Assembly (NCBI RefSeq): GCF_039534975.1
Contig: NZ_BAAAWH010000001.1
Location: 1,178,001-1,242,000, forward strand
From: Microbacterium terregens
GTDB lineage: Bacteria; Actinomycetota; Actinomycetes; Actinomycetales; Microbacteriaceae
Length of the DNA: 64,000 bases
Reading direction: 5' to 3'
In this document: piece after piece, positions 1 to 7,745 of the stretch
Layout of the letters: each line of letters begins with the position of its first letter
How positions within the stretch are numbered: position 1 is the stretch's first letter
Program-made: the position numbers and the translations under genes
The notes under the pieces: model-generated
What the model saw: the letters and a program-made list of their open reading frames with translations, nothing else
Told to the model about the DNA's origin: nothing
The model's database searches: none

Positions 1-808
1 TGCCGCCGAGCTCCATCGACAGTCCCTTCAGGAAGGGGGCGGCGTTGCCGAAGATCAGCTGGCCGGTGCTGCTCTCACCGGTGAACGAGATGAGCGGGAC
101 ATCGGGATGCTTGACCAGTGCGTCTCCGGCATCCTCACCGAGTCCGTTGACGAGGTTGAACACGCCCTTCGGCAGTCCGGCCTCTTCGAAGATCCCGGCC
201 CACAGCGACGCCGACAGCGGCGTGAACTCGGCCGGTTTGAGCACGACCGTGTTGCCGGTGGCCAGTGCCGGGCCGAGCTTCCACGACTCCAGCATGAACG
301 GCGTGTTCCAGGGCGTGATCAGGCCGGCCACGCCGATCGGCTTGCGGTTGACGTAGTTCAGCTGGCGCCCCGGCACCTTGTACGCATCGTCGGCCTGAGC
401 CACGATCAGGTCGGCGAAGAAGCGGAAGTTCTCTGCGGCCCGGCGTGCCTGGCCGAGCGCCTGCGTGATCGGCAGACCGGAGTCGAAGGACTCCAGCTCG
501 GCCAGGCGCGCGTCGCGGGACTCGACGATGTCCGCGACGCGGTGCAGGACGCGGGAACGCTCGCGGGGCAGCATCCGGGGCCAGGGGCCCTCGGTGAAGG
601 CGCGGCGGGCGGCGGCGACGGCGCGGTCGATGTCGGCCTTCTTGCCGGCGGCCGCCTGCAGGTACGTCTCGTTGGTGACCGGATCGAGCACGTCGAAGGT
701 GTCGCCGTCGGCGCTGTCGACGAATTCGCCGTCGATGTAGTGCTGGATGCGGGTGGGCAGGTCGGCCGGAACGTGGTGGGCCTGCAGGCTGGTGGCGGTG
801 TCGGTCAT
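1..808 (-). CDS. hpaE: 5-carboxymethyl-2-hydroxymuconate semialdehyde dehydrogenase, partial
   Basis: NAD-dependent aldehyde dehydrogenase that would oxidise 5-carboxymethyl-2-hydroxymuconate semialdehyde in the homoprotocatechuate meta-cleavage pathway. I translated the reverse strand from the ATG at 806-808, 19 bases after the GntR gene. The N-terminus begins MTDTATSLQAHHVPADLP and the Rossmann segment LITPWNTPFMLESWK is near residue 165. The frame reaches the left edge inside MELGG, at the start of the catalytic-Glu motif (ELGGK), so about 269 of the usual 490-500 residues are present and the catalytic Cys lies outside. The HpaE assignment rests on the N-terminal half and on the neighbouring FAH/HpaG-like gene. 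Another semialdehyde dehydrogenase of the family is possible. Confidence 0.8.
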   Translation of the reverse strand, partial: MTDTATSLQAHHVPADLPTRIQHYIDGEFVDSADGDTFDVLDPVTNETYLQAAAGKKADIDRAVAAARRAFTEGPWPRMLPRERSRVLHRVADIVESRDARLAELESFDSGLPITQALGQARRAAENFRFFADLIVAQADDAYKVPGRQLNYVNRKPIGVAGLITPWNTPFMLESWKLGPALATGNTVVLKPAEFTPLSASLWAGIFEEAGLPKGVFNLVNGLGEDAGDALVKHPDVPLISFTGESSTGQLIFGNAAPFLKGLSMELGG

Positions 809-827
809 GAAGTACCTCGCAGTGGTG

Positions 828-1514
828 TCAGAAAGCGGGGAGGCCGAGGGCCTCGTCGGGGTGTTCGTGGATGAGGAAGGCGTCGAGGGTGGCCGAGCGG
901 TGGCGCCGGGCGACGATCTCGATCTCGCTGAGAGGCGCGCCGGACTCGATGAGCTGGAGGATCTTCTCGTGCTCGCGCACGGACTCCGCGGCGCGGCCGG
1001 GGACGAAACTGAAGGTCGAATCCCGCAGGTGGCCGAGGCGTCCCCATTCGGCGTTCACCAGGTCGAGGATCCGCGGGTTCGCGCACTGCGCGAACAGGAT
1101 CGAGTGGAACTCCTGGTTCAGCGCCGTGAACGATCGCGGATCGAAGTGATCGAGGACTTCGACCATGAGGTCGTTGACGCTCCGTGCGCGGGTGATGTCC
1201 TCCGCCGTCAGTCGCCGCGCGGCCAACGCCGTGGCGGTGCCCTCCAGGATGCTGAGCGCCTGCATGCTGTAGCGGTACGCGGTGTCATCGACCATCGAGA
1301 CGTGCGCGCCGACGTTGCGCTCGAACGTGACCAGCCCCTCGGCTTCGAGCTGGCGGATCGCCTCGCGCACGGGCACGACGCTCATGCCCAGTTCGCCCGC
1401 GATCGAGCCCAGCACGAGCCGGTAGCCCGGGGTGAAGTCCTGATTCGCGATGCGGCCCTTGATCCAGTGGTACGCCTGCTGCGACTTGCTCTGATCGATC
1501 GGGGCGACGGTCAT
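828..1514 (-). CDS. GntR-family regulator (FadR/FCD type)
   Basis: Probable local repressor of the homoprotocatechuate genes. A winged helix covers roughly residues 10-75 (AYHWIKGRIANQDFTPGYRL, then SVVPVREAIRQLEAEGLV). An FCD effector domain follows with the usual metal-binding pattern of an Asp and three His: EFHSIL, EHEKIL and ARRHRSATLD. I chose the ATG at 1514 (MTVAPIDQ, 228 residues) because it overlaps the stop of the upstream fusion gene as ATGA, a typical coupled start. An in-frame ATG six codons earlier (1532) would sit inside that gene. The regulator lies between the FAH-RraA gene and hpaE on the same strand, so the three are probably one transcript. The effector is not visible in the sequence; an aromatic acid or pathway intermediate is likely. 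Confidence 0.88.
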   Translation of the reverse strand: MTVAPIDQSKSQQAYHWIKGRIANQDFTPGYRLVLGSIAGELGMSVVPVREAIRQLEAEGLVTFERNVGAHVSMVDDTAYRYSMQALSILEGTATALAARRLTAEDITRARSVNDLMVEVLDHFDPRSFTALNQEFHSILFAQCANPRILDLVNAEWGRLGHLRDSTFSFVPGRAAESVREHEKILQLIESGAPLSEIEIVARRHRSATLDAFLIHEHPDEALGLPAF

Positions 1515-3016
1515 GATTTCGTCTGACGCCATGCGTCATACCTCCCCCGCCACTCGGCGTTCATCGGGAAGAGGCCATTCACCGGATGCCCTGCGGCGAC
1601 CTGATCGGCCACCCACGCGTCCTCGTCCTCCTGCGCCAGAGCGGCATCGGCGACCTCCTCGGCGATCCCGGGCGGCAGCACGATCACGCCATCCGTGTCA
1701 CCGACGAGGATGTCACCGGGTTGCACGGTGGTGCCTCCGCACGCGATCGTCACGTCGTGATCCCACGGCACGTGCTTGCGGCCCAGGACCGCCGGGTGCG
1801 CGCCGGAGGTGTACACCGGGATGCCGATCGCCGCGACCGCGTCGAAGTCGCGCACGCCCCCGTCGGTGACGATCCCCGCGGCGCCCCGCGCCTTCGCCCG
1901 CAGCGCCAGGATGTCGCCGAGCGTGCCGGATCCGGTCTCGCCGCGCGCCTCGATCACGATGATCTCGCCCTCGTCGACCGCGTCGAACACGCGCTTCTGC
2001 GCGTTGTACCCGCCGCCGTGGGAGGCGAACAGGTCCTCGCGTCCCGGTACGAATCGCAGGGTCCTCGCGGTGCCGACGATCTTGGTGCCCGGGTGCATGG
2101 GGCGCACGCCGTCGATGGTCACGTTGTTCAGACCGCGCTTGCGCAGCTGTCCCGAGAGGCCGGCGACCGGGATGCGCAGCAGCTTCTCGCGCAGCGCAGG
2201 CGAGAGGGTGGGCCCGGCGGCCGAGCCGCGCTCGCCCGCCTCGGGCGGCAGTCCGGCCGCTGCCAGTGAACCCCATGCCTCGGCCCGCTGGGTGTCATCG
2301 ACGGCGGGCAGTGAGCCGATCGTCTCGTCGAACGCGGTCTCGCCCTGGGTGACGGTGGTGCGCAGGCGACCCGAGGTCAACCCCGCGCCGGGGGCGTCCA
2401 CCTCGACCTCGACCACATCGCCGGGAACGACGACCGATGAGCCGGCCGGCGTGCCGGTGAGGATCACGTCGCCCGTTTCGAGAGTGAAGTGCTGGGACAG
2501 ATCCGCGACGAGCTGAGCGAGCGGGAACAGCAGCCTGGCGGTGGAGTCCTCCTGCGCGAGCGTGCCGTTCACCCAGGTGCGCAGGCGCAGCTGCGCGGGG
2601 TGGACCGCCCGTGCGTCGATGAGATCCGGTCCGATCGGCGTGAATCCGTCGCCACCCTTGGAACGGACGTTGGAGCCCTTGTCGTTGGCCCGCAGGTCGT
2701 AGAGGCCGAAGTCGTTCGACGCGGTGACCCAGCCGACATGGTTCCACGCGTCGGCGAGTGACACCCGCCGGGCCGGAGTGCCGATGACCAGTGCGATCTC
2801 GCCCTCGAACGCGAGCAGCTCGGTGCCGTCGGGGCGCTCGATGGTGCCGCCGGATGCCGCCACAGAGCTGGACGGCTTGAAGAAGTACGAAGGATCCGCG
2901 GGGCGGCGGCCGCGCTGGTCGGCGCGTGACGCATAGCTGAGGTGGATCGCGATGATCTTGCCCGGCCGAACCGGGAGCGGCCCGTAGCGGCCGTCGGCAT
3001 CCGTCGAATTGCTCAT
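1511..3016 (-). CDS. fumarylacetoacetate hydrolase-RraA/HMG-aldolase fusion protein
   Basis: Two-domain protein of 501 residues. Residues of about 20-285 form a fumarylacetoacetate-hydrolase domain of the HpaG/isomerase type: FFKPSSSV, EGEIALVIG (metal-binding Glu), GWVTASNDFGLYDL, GGDGFTPIGPD and GDVILTGTPAG. After a linker, about 305-490 is an RraA / 4-hydroxy-4-methyl-2-oxoglutarate aldolase domain with GTLGDILALRAKA and the active-site motif TDGGVRDFDA. RraA-family enzymes cleave or decarboxylate 2-oxo acids. Inference: the FAH half would do the isomerase step and the RraA half a decarboxylation or aldol cleavage in homoprotocatechuate breakdown, standing in for the two-domain HpaG. The ATG at 3016 has GAGGGAG upstream. 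The frame is open further upstream, but there it runs through the divergent promoter and into the transporter gene. Confidence 0.85.
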   Translation of the reverse strand: MSNSTDADGRYGPLPVRPGKIIAIHLSYASRADQRGRRPADPSYFFKPSSSVAASGGTIERPDGTELLAFEGEIALVIGTPARRVSLADAWNHVGWVTASNDFGLYDLRANDKGSNVRSKGGDGFTPIGPDLIDARAVHPAQLRLRTWVNGTLAQEDSTARLLFPLAQLVADLSQHFTLETGDVILTGTPAGSSVVVPGDVVEVEVDAPGAGLTSGRLRTTVTQGETAFDETIGSLPAVDDTQRAEAWGSLAAAGLPPEAGERGSAAGPTLSPALREKLLRIPVAGLSGQLRKRGLNNVTIDGVRPMHPGTKIVGTARTLRFVPGREDLFASHGGGYNAQKRVFDAVDEGEIIVIEARGETGSGTLGDILALRAKARGAAGIVTDGGVRDFDAVAAIGIPVYTSGAHPAVLGRKHVPWDHDVTIACGGTTVQPGDILVGDTDGVIVLPPGIAEEVADAALAQEDEDAWVADQVAAGHPVNGLFPMNAEWRGRYDAWRQTKS

Positions 3017-3128
3017 GAGCTCCCTCGCCCTTGCGTTGTATCTGAAATCGTATATTATCTCAAGGGAACGGGCAAGTCCCACCCCCGGCTTGCCGCGCAG
3101 GGACGTCGAATTGACATTGGAGTCACCC
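3017..3128. promoter_or_regulatory. divergent promoter region of the hpa-type genes and MHS transporter
   Basis: This 112-base gap separates the divergent FAH-RraA and transporter genes. It contains a conspicuous AT-rich patch at 3036-3060 in very G+C-rich surroundings. ATCGTATATTAT (3047-3058) is a degenerate version of the ATCGTATACGAT-like palindromes bound by FadR-type GntR proteins, and TATATT (3051-3056) could be a -10 box. I could not identify a convincing -35 element. It is the likely site of action of the nearby GntR regulator, by position only. Confidence 0.4.
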
Positions 3129-4508
3129 ATGACCGCACCACCGCCGCAGGGATTCACCCCCACCGGCACCATCGCCAGCACCACCGATCGGCGGCGCGTC
3201 GTCTTCGCCACGGTGGTGGGAACCACCGTCGAGTGGTACGACTTCTTCATCTACGCCACGGCGGTCGGGCTCGTCTTCGGGCAGCTCTTCTTCGCGCCGC
3301 TCGGTGCCAACAGCGCGATCATCGCGTTCGCCACCGTCGGCGTGAGCTTCCTCTTCCGCCCGCTCGGCGCGTTCCTGGCCGGGCACTTCGGCGACAAGTA
3401 CGGGCGCAAGGTCGTGCTGATGTGGACGCTGATCCTGATGGGCGCGGCCACCGCACTCATCGGAGTGCTGCCCACCTATGAGGCGATCGGCGTCTGGGCC
3501 CCGATCCTGCTGGTGCTGCTGCGCATCCTGCAGGGCATCTCGGCCGGCGGCGAGTGGGGCGGCGCCGTCCTGATGGCCGTCGAGCACGCGCCGAAGAAGC
3601 GCCGCGGCGTCTTCGGTGCGGCCCCCCAGATCGGCGTCCCGCTCGGACTGCTTCTCGCGTCCGGCGTCATGGCGCTGATGACCGTCATCGCTCCCGGCGA
3701 CGCGTTCCTGCAGTGGGGCTGGCGCATCCCGTTCCTGCTCAGCGTCGTGCTCATCCTCGTCGGCTACTACGTGCGCCGTCGCGTGGAGGAGAGCCCGGTG
3801 TTCACCGAGCTCGCCGCGCGCAAAGAGAAGGCGCAGATGCCGATCATCCAGCTCTTCCGCAAGCACACGCTGCTGGTCGTCATCGCTGCCCTCGTCTTCG
3901 CCGGCAACAACGCGGTCGGCTACATGACCACGGGCGGCTACATCCAGGGTTACGCCACCAATCCCGAGGGCCCGGTCGGGCTCGAGCGCGGACCGGTGCT
4001 GTGGGCGGTCACCGGGTCGGCGGTGACCTGGCTGCTGTCGACCTTCCTCGCCGGCTGGGTCTCGGACCGCATCGGCCGCCGTTCGACCTACATCATCGGC
4101 TGGATCCTGCAGCTGGTCGGCGTGTTCACCCTGTTCCCCCTGGTGAACACCGGGAACGTGGGCCTGCTGTTCCTGGGCCTGGCGATCCTCACGATCGGCC
4201 TGGGCTTCACGTACGGGCCGCAGGCGGCCCTGTATTCGGAGCTGTTCCCGGCGTCGATCCGCTTCTCCGGCGTCTCGATCTCGTACGCGATCGGCGCGAT
4301 CCTCGGCGGCGCGTTCGCTCCCACGATCGCGCAGGCTCTGGTGCAGGCCACCGGCTCCACCACCGCCGTCACCTGGTACCTCGTGGGCATGACGCTGGTC
4401 GGCCTCGCCGCGACGCTGCTGCTGCGCGATCGCTCCGGCATCCCGCTCGGCCCGGATCACGAGGCCGAGCAGTCGGTCAGCCCGATCTACGGGTTGGCCA
4501 AGGCCTGA
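3129..4508 (+). CDS. MFS transporter, metabolite:H+ symporter (MHS) family
   Basis: Inner-membrane proton symporter of 459 residues, probably taking up an aromatic or other organic acid for the adjacent catabolic genes. The N-terminus carries the MHS signature (VEWYDFFIYATA). The loop 2-3 motif GHFGDKYGRK and the later AGWVSDRIGRR repeat are both present, and about 12 hydrophobic segments fit a complete carrier. The ATG at 3129 (MTAPPPQGF) fits the family N-terminus; the frame extends upstream across the promoter region. Transcribed divergently from the FAH-RraA gene. The substrate cannot be read from the sequence; 4-hydroxyphenylacetate, homoprotocatechuate or 3-hydroxybenzoate are the obvious candidates from context. 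Confidence 0.88.
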   Translation: MTAPPPQGFTPTGTIASTTDRRRVVFATVVGTTVEWYDFFIYATAVGLVFGQLFFAPLGANSAIIAFATVGVSFLFRPLGAFLAGHFGDKYGRKVVLMWTLILMGAATALIGVLPTYEAIGVWAPILLVLLRILQGISAGGEWGGAVLMAVEHAPKKRRGVFGAAPQIGVPLGLLLASGVMALMTVIAPGDAFLQWGWRIPFLLSVVLILVGYYVRRRVEESPVFTELAARKEKAQMPIIQLFRKHTLLVVIAALVFAGNNAVGYMTTGGYIQGYATNPEGPVGLERGPVLWAVTGSAVTWLLSTFLAGWVSDRIGRRSTYIIGWILQLVGVFTLFPLVNTGNVGLLFLGLAILTIGLGFTYGPQAALYSELFPASIRFSGVSISYAIGAILGGAFAPTIAQALVQATGSTTAVTWYLVGMTLVGLAATLLLRDRSGIPLGPDHEAEQSVSPIYGLAKA

Positions 4509-4543
4509 CCCGGGCCGCGCTCCGGCACCCAGAACCCCCCGGT

Positions 4544-4581
4544 CCACCGAGACCCGGCGCTATCGGCCCGGGTCTCGGTGG
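4544..4581. terminator. bidirectional hairpin terminator
   Basis: Perfect 14-bp inverted repeat: CCACCGAGACCCGG at 4544-4557 and its complement at 4568-4581, with a 10-base loop. It sits between two convergent genes (the MHS transporter and the TPP enzyme) and lacks a U-tract on either side, as is common in high-G+C actinobacteria. Confidence 0.75.
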
Positions 4582-4615
4582 CGTTGCCGGGCCACGGCTC
4601 AGCGACCGGCGACTC

Positions 4616-6283
4616 TCACGAGTTCACGCGGATGATCTCGAGCTGGTACGGCGCGATGACCGATCCCGAGATCCGCAGGTCCAGCAGCAGGAACGGACGA
4701 TCGGATGCCGGGACCCGGGCCCATTCGGCGAGCCGGTCCAGGTCCGCCAAGGTGCGAACGACGACTCCCCGCGCTCCGAACCCGCGGGCGACCTCGGCGA
4801 AGTCGACCTGCGGAATGAGCATGGGCTCCTTCGCGAGGCCCTTCAGTCCGTACAGGTTCACCTCGGCGCCGTAGGCGGCGTCGTTCCAGACCACCGCCAG
4901 GCCGCGGCCCGCGGCGACGCGCACCGCCGACTCCAGGTCCGCGAGGGCCATCAGCCCGCCGCCGTCGCCCGTGGTCAGAACGATCGTCGCGTCCGGCTGC
5001 GCGAGGGCAGCGCCGGGAACGCTCGCGAAGCCCATGCCGATCGACTGGAACGCCGTGCCGACCATCATCATGCGGTCGGGCGCGGCGACCGGCCAGTACA
5101 TGTTCGCCCACCCGATGAAGTGCCCACCGTCCGAGACGACGACCCGGTCCCGCAGCGCGTCGGTGCTCTCGAGGATCTCGCCGATCCTCGCCGCCGCCGA
5201 GCGCGGATCCAGTGCGCCATCGGGAGCGATGTCGTCGCCCGCCTCGTACGCACGCAGGGCAGGGATGTCGAGGCGCTCACGCCAACCGCTCGGAACCGCG
5301 GGAGTGCGCGCGAGCTCGGCGGCGATCGCGCGGGCGACGGCCGCGGCATCCCCCCGGAGATAGCCACCCACGTGCGGATGCGTCGCGGCCGGCGCGATGT
5401 CGACCTGGAAGATGCGCGTCCGCGGCCCGAACAGCGACCCGAACCGCATCGTGAACTGGTTGAGCGAGGCGCCGAAGACCACGGCGACGTCGGCCTCGGT
5501 GACGAGCTGCATGGCAGCCTCCGCGCCGAAGCCGCCGGTGACGCCGAGGTCGAACTCGGAGCGCGGGAAGATCCCCCGGCCGAGCGCGGTCGACGCGGTG
5601 ACGGCTCCGGTCGCGTCCGCCAGCTCGCCGAGCACCTCGCCGGCGCCCGCGATCCACGCCCCGCGTCCGGCGAGCAGGAACGGCCGCTTCGCTCCGGCCA
5701 GCGCCGCCGCGACATCGCGGATCGTCTGCTCGGCGAACGGACCCGCCGGTGCCAACGGATGCGGCAGGCGGGGTTCGGGAGCGTCGGGCACGGGTCCGGC
5801 ATCGAGCGTCGCGACGTCGTACGGGATGGCCAGCACGGTGGGCACCCGGTACGTCAGCGCGTGCTCGATCGCGATGACGGTCGTCGCCGCGGCATCCGTT
5901 CGCCCGACCGTGTACGTGCGTGCCCCGACGGCCGAGGCCAGGGCGATCTGGTCGACGTCCCACGGCCGGGGTCCCGAGGTCGGCTCGTCGCCGACGACCA
6001 GCACGAGGGGGACGTGCGCCTGCACCGCTTCGGCCAGCGCGGTGAGCGTGTTCGTGAATCCGGCGCCGTAGGTGGCGGTCGCCGCGGCGAGGCCCCCACC
6101 GGCGCGGTGGTAGGCGTCGGCGGCCGTGACGCCGCCGGCCTCGTGGCGCACGGCCGTGTAGCCGACGTCGGTGGAGCGCTGGAGCGCGTCGAGGAAGTAC
6201 GCGTTGCCGTTGCCCATGACGCCGAAGACGTGGTCGATGTGGCGAGCGAGCGTGGCGGCGACGTGCGCGGAGACGGTGGGCAT
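4616..6283 (-). CDS. thiamine-pyrophosphate-dependent enzyme (acetolactate synthase/decarboxylase superfamily)
   Basis: 555-residue protein with the three-domain architecture of the acetolactate synthase, benzoylformate decarboxylase and pyruvate oxidase superfamily. The catalytic Glu motif is in the N-terminal Pyr domain (TAVRHEAGGVTAADAY, near residue 50). A central transhydrogenase-like domain follows, and the C-terminal PP domain has the TPP/Mg motif GDGGGLMALADLESAV followed by WNDAAYG. The ATG at 6283 (MPTVSAHVAATL) has GGAG at a good distance; the frame extends upstream without coding character. The product is too divergent to name the reaction. A role in decarboxylating or carboligating a 2-oxo acid from the surrounding aromatic catabolism is inference. 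Convergent with the MHS transporter and divergent from the NIPSNAP-like gene. Confidence 0.75.
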   Translation of the reverse strand: MPTVSAHVAATLARHIDHVFGVMGNGNAYFLDALQRSTDVGYTAVRHEAGGVTAADAYHRAGGGLAAATATYGAGFTNTLTALAEAVQAHVPLVLVVGDEPTSGPRPWDVDQIALASAVGARTYTVGRTDAAATTVIAIEHALTYRVPTVLAIPYDVATLDAGPVPDAPEPRLPHPLAPAGPFAEQTIRDVAAALAGAKRPFLLAGRGAWIAGAGEVLGELADATGAVTASTALGRGIFPRSEFDLGVTGGFGAEAAMQLVTEADVAVVFGASLNQFTMRFGSLFGPRTRIFQVDIAPAATHPHVGGYLRGDAAAVARAIAAELARTPAVPSGWRERLDIPALRAYEAGDDIAPDGALDPRSAAARIGEILESTDALRDRVVVSDGGHFIGWANMYWPVAAPDRMMMVGTAFQSIGMGFASVPGAALAQPDATIVLTTGDGGGLMALADLESAVRVAAGRGLAVVWNDAAYGAEVNLYGLKGLAKEPMLIPQVDFAEVARGFGARGVVVRTLADLDRLAEWARVPASDRPFLLLDLRISGSVIAPYQLEIIRVNS

Positions 6284-6557
6284 GGGCAGCTCCAGAGACA
6301 GAACGGACGGTGAGTTCCGTATGTGTCTCGCGAGCGGCGATCGGGATGCCGCGGCTACGTGCCCCTTTTTCGAGCACCGGCGCGGACCCCGCCCCGGACC
6401 GTTCGAGTATACGGCGCCCCCCCCCGCGCGCGGCCCCGCACCCCAACCCGTTCCGCAGTCACCTCTTGCGGGCGGCGGGCGCGTCGAGGGCGCACAAGGC
6501 GACTGCGGAGCGTCGATGCGTGCGAAGCACGTGCGCGCCGCGTGCGAAGCTGAGGAC
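6284..6557. other. intergenic region between divergent genes
   Basis: A 274-base divergent gap without a recognisable gene. It contains a T5 run (6366-6370), GTTCGAGTATACGG at about 6401-6414 and a run of nine C at 6417-6425. The first resembles the GTTCGAATATAGAAC operator half found upstream of the IclR gene. No clear -35/-10 pair was found. Confidence 0.35.
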
Positions 6558-6869
6558 ATGAAGACGACCCAGCTGCGCAGGTACACGCTCGTCCCCGGCG
6601 AATACGAGGCGTTCGTCGCCTGGTGGAACGAGTGGATGCCGAAGGTGCGCGGGGGTGCGGGCTTCACGATCGAGTTTGCGTATGGCCTGCCCGAGACCGA
6701 GGAGTTCGTCTGGGCGGTCAGCGCCGAGGGCGATCGGGCCGCTTTCCTCGCTCGCGAGAGCGTCTACATGGCCTCGGATGCACGGACCGAGGCGTTCGAC
6801 GGCGTGCCGCAGCGCGTCGCCGCGCAGACCGTTCAGCTGGTCGAAGAGATGTCGCACGCCGCCGCATAG
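6558..6869 (+). CDS. NIPSNAP-like small protein
   Basis: 103-residue alpha/beta protein beginning MKTTQLRRYTLVPGEYEAFVAWW, with the ferredoxin-like dimeric alpha-beta-barrel pattern of NIPSNAP-family proteins: an opening strand QLRRYTL, a W-rich helix, then the strands FTIEFAYGLPE and EFVWAVSAEGD. The ATG at 6558 follows a GAGG at close range; upstream sequence in the same frame is intergenic. Such proteins often lie beside catabolic enzymes, but their biochemical role is poorly defined. Here it diverges from the TPP enzyme and converges on the IclR gene. I can state the family with moderate confidence but not a function. Confidence 0.7.
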   Translation: MKTTQLRRYTLVPGEYEAFVAWWNEWMPKVRGGAGFTIEFAYGLPETEEFVWAVSAEGDRAAFLARESVYMASDARTEAFDGVPQRVAAQTVQLVEEMSHAAA

Positions 6870-6893
6870 CGCGAACCCACCCGCGACCGCGGC

Positions 6894-7601
6894 TCAACTG
6901 CCCAACGCGTCCTGGATCACGGCCGCGGATCGCTGCAGCCGCGCGGCGATCTCCGCAGGTTCGTGCGCACTCGCGACGTAGACGACGGCGATCGCGGCGG
7001 GCGGGCGACCGCGCAGCATCAGCGGGACGGACACGGATCGCAGCGTCGGGATCACCTCGTCGTGGCTGGTCGCGAATCCGCGGTCCGCGGCATCCGTCAC
7101 CTCCCGGCGAAGCCGATCGGTCACCTCGCCGGGCCACTGGCTCTGCGGCAGCACCGACAGGATCGCCTTGCCGGGGGCGCCGGCGGTGACCGGATGCCGC
7201 GACCCCGGCCGCTGGGCGACCGACGCGGTCGCGTGCCGGGGCTCGACGCTGGCGAGCGTGACGCACTCGTCCGCGTCGAGCACGGCGATGAAGCAGGTCG
7301 CGCCGAGTTCGTTGGCGACGGCGGTCAGCTCGGGCAGGGCCTCGGCTTGCAGATCGTGCGCGACTCCCGCCGCGAGGGCGGCCATGCGCGCACCGAGCTG
7401 GATCCGGCCCGTGCCGTCCCGGGTGACGAGGCCGTGATCCTCGAGCGTGCGCAACAGCCGGTACGCGACGGACCGATGCACGCCCAGCCGGCGGGCCGTC
7501 TCGTCGATCGACAGCGGCTGGCGCGCGCTCGCGAGGATCTCCAGGATCCGGATGCCGCGGCTCAACGTCTGGGACGCGGGCGCGGTGGCGGTCTCCGTCA
7601 T
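6894..7601 (-). CDS. IclR-family transcriptional regulator
   Basis: 235-residue regulator with an N-terminal winged helix (TLSRGIRILEILASARQPLSIDETARRLGVHRSVAYRLLRTLEDHGLV is spread over residues 12-60) and a C-terminal IclR effector domain of the GAF fold (GAPGKAILSVLP, DRGFATSHDEVIPTLRSV). IclR proteins of this type (PobR, PcaR and relatives) usually control aromatic-acid genes. The ATG at 7601 has GGGGAGG upstream; an in-frame ATG eight codons earlier lacks a comparable ribosome site. The gene is divergent from the flavoprotein hydroxylase, and twin GTTC-N7-GAAC sites lie between them. It probably controls the hydroxylase and itself. Confidence 0.9.
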   Translation of the reverse strand: MTETATAPASQTLSRGIRILEILASARQPLSIDETARRLGVHRSVAYRLLRTLEDHGLVTRDGTGRIQLGARMAALAAGVAHDLQAEALPELTAVANELGATCFIAVLDADECVTLASVEPRHATASVAQRPGSRHPVTAGAPGKAILSVLPQSQWPGEVTDRLRREVTDAADRGFATSHDEVIPTLRSVSVPLMLRGRPPAAIAVVYVASAHEPAEIAARLQRSAAVIQDALGS

Positions 7602-7645
7602 CGGGGCCTCCCCTTGCGGGTTCAATGGACGACCGTATACGATCT

Positions 7646-7680
7646 GTTCAGAAGTAGAACGTATCGTTCGAATATAGAAC
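7646..7680. promoter_or_regulatory. tandem inverted-repeat operators for the IclR regulator
   Basis: Two 15-base sites of the form GTTC-N7-GAAC lie at 7646-7660 and 7666-7680, 20 bases apart start to start. That is about two helical turns, so both would be on the same DNA face. GAACG-TAT-CGTTC bridges them. This is an AT-rich island between the divergent IclR and hydroxylase genes and probably overlaps their promoters. Confidence 0.65.
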
Positions 7681-7745
7681 GGCTAACGCCCGTTCCGCAA
7701 CCGCCCCCCACTCACCTCGACACCGCTGTCCGAGGAGGACATGTC

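Noticed and set aside
3123..4547. Long antisense open frames over well-supported genes (for example opposite the MHS transporter, glpD, the riboflavin genes, mtlD and sdhA)
   Set aside because: High G+C leaves the opposite frames open. The proteins are low in complexity (Arg, Asp, Gly, His) and the sense frames carry clear family motifs.
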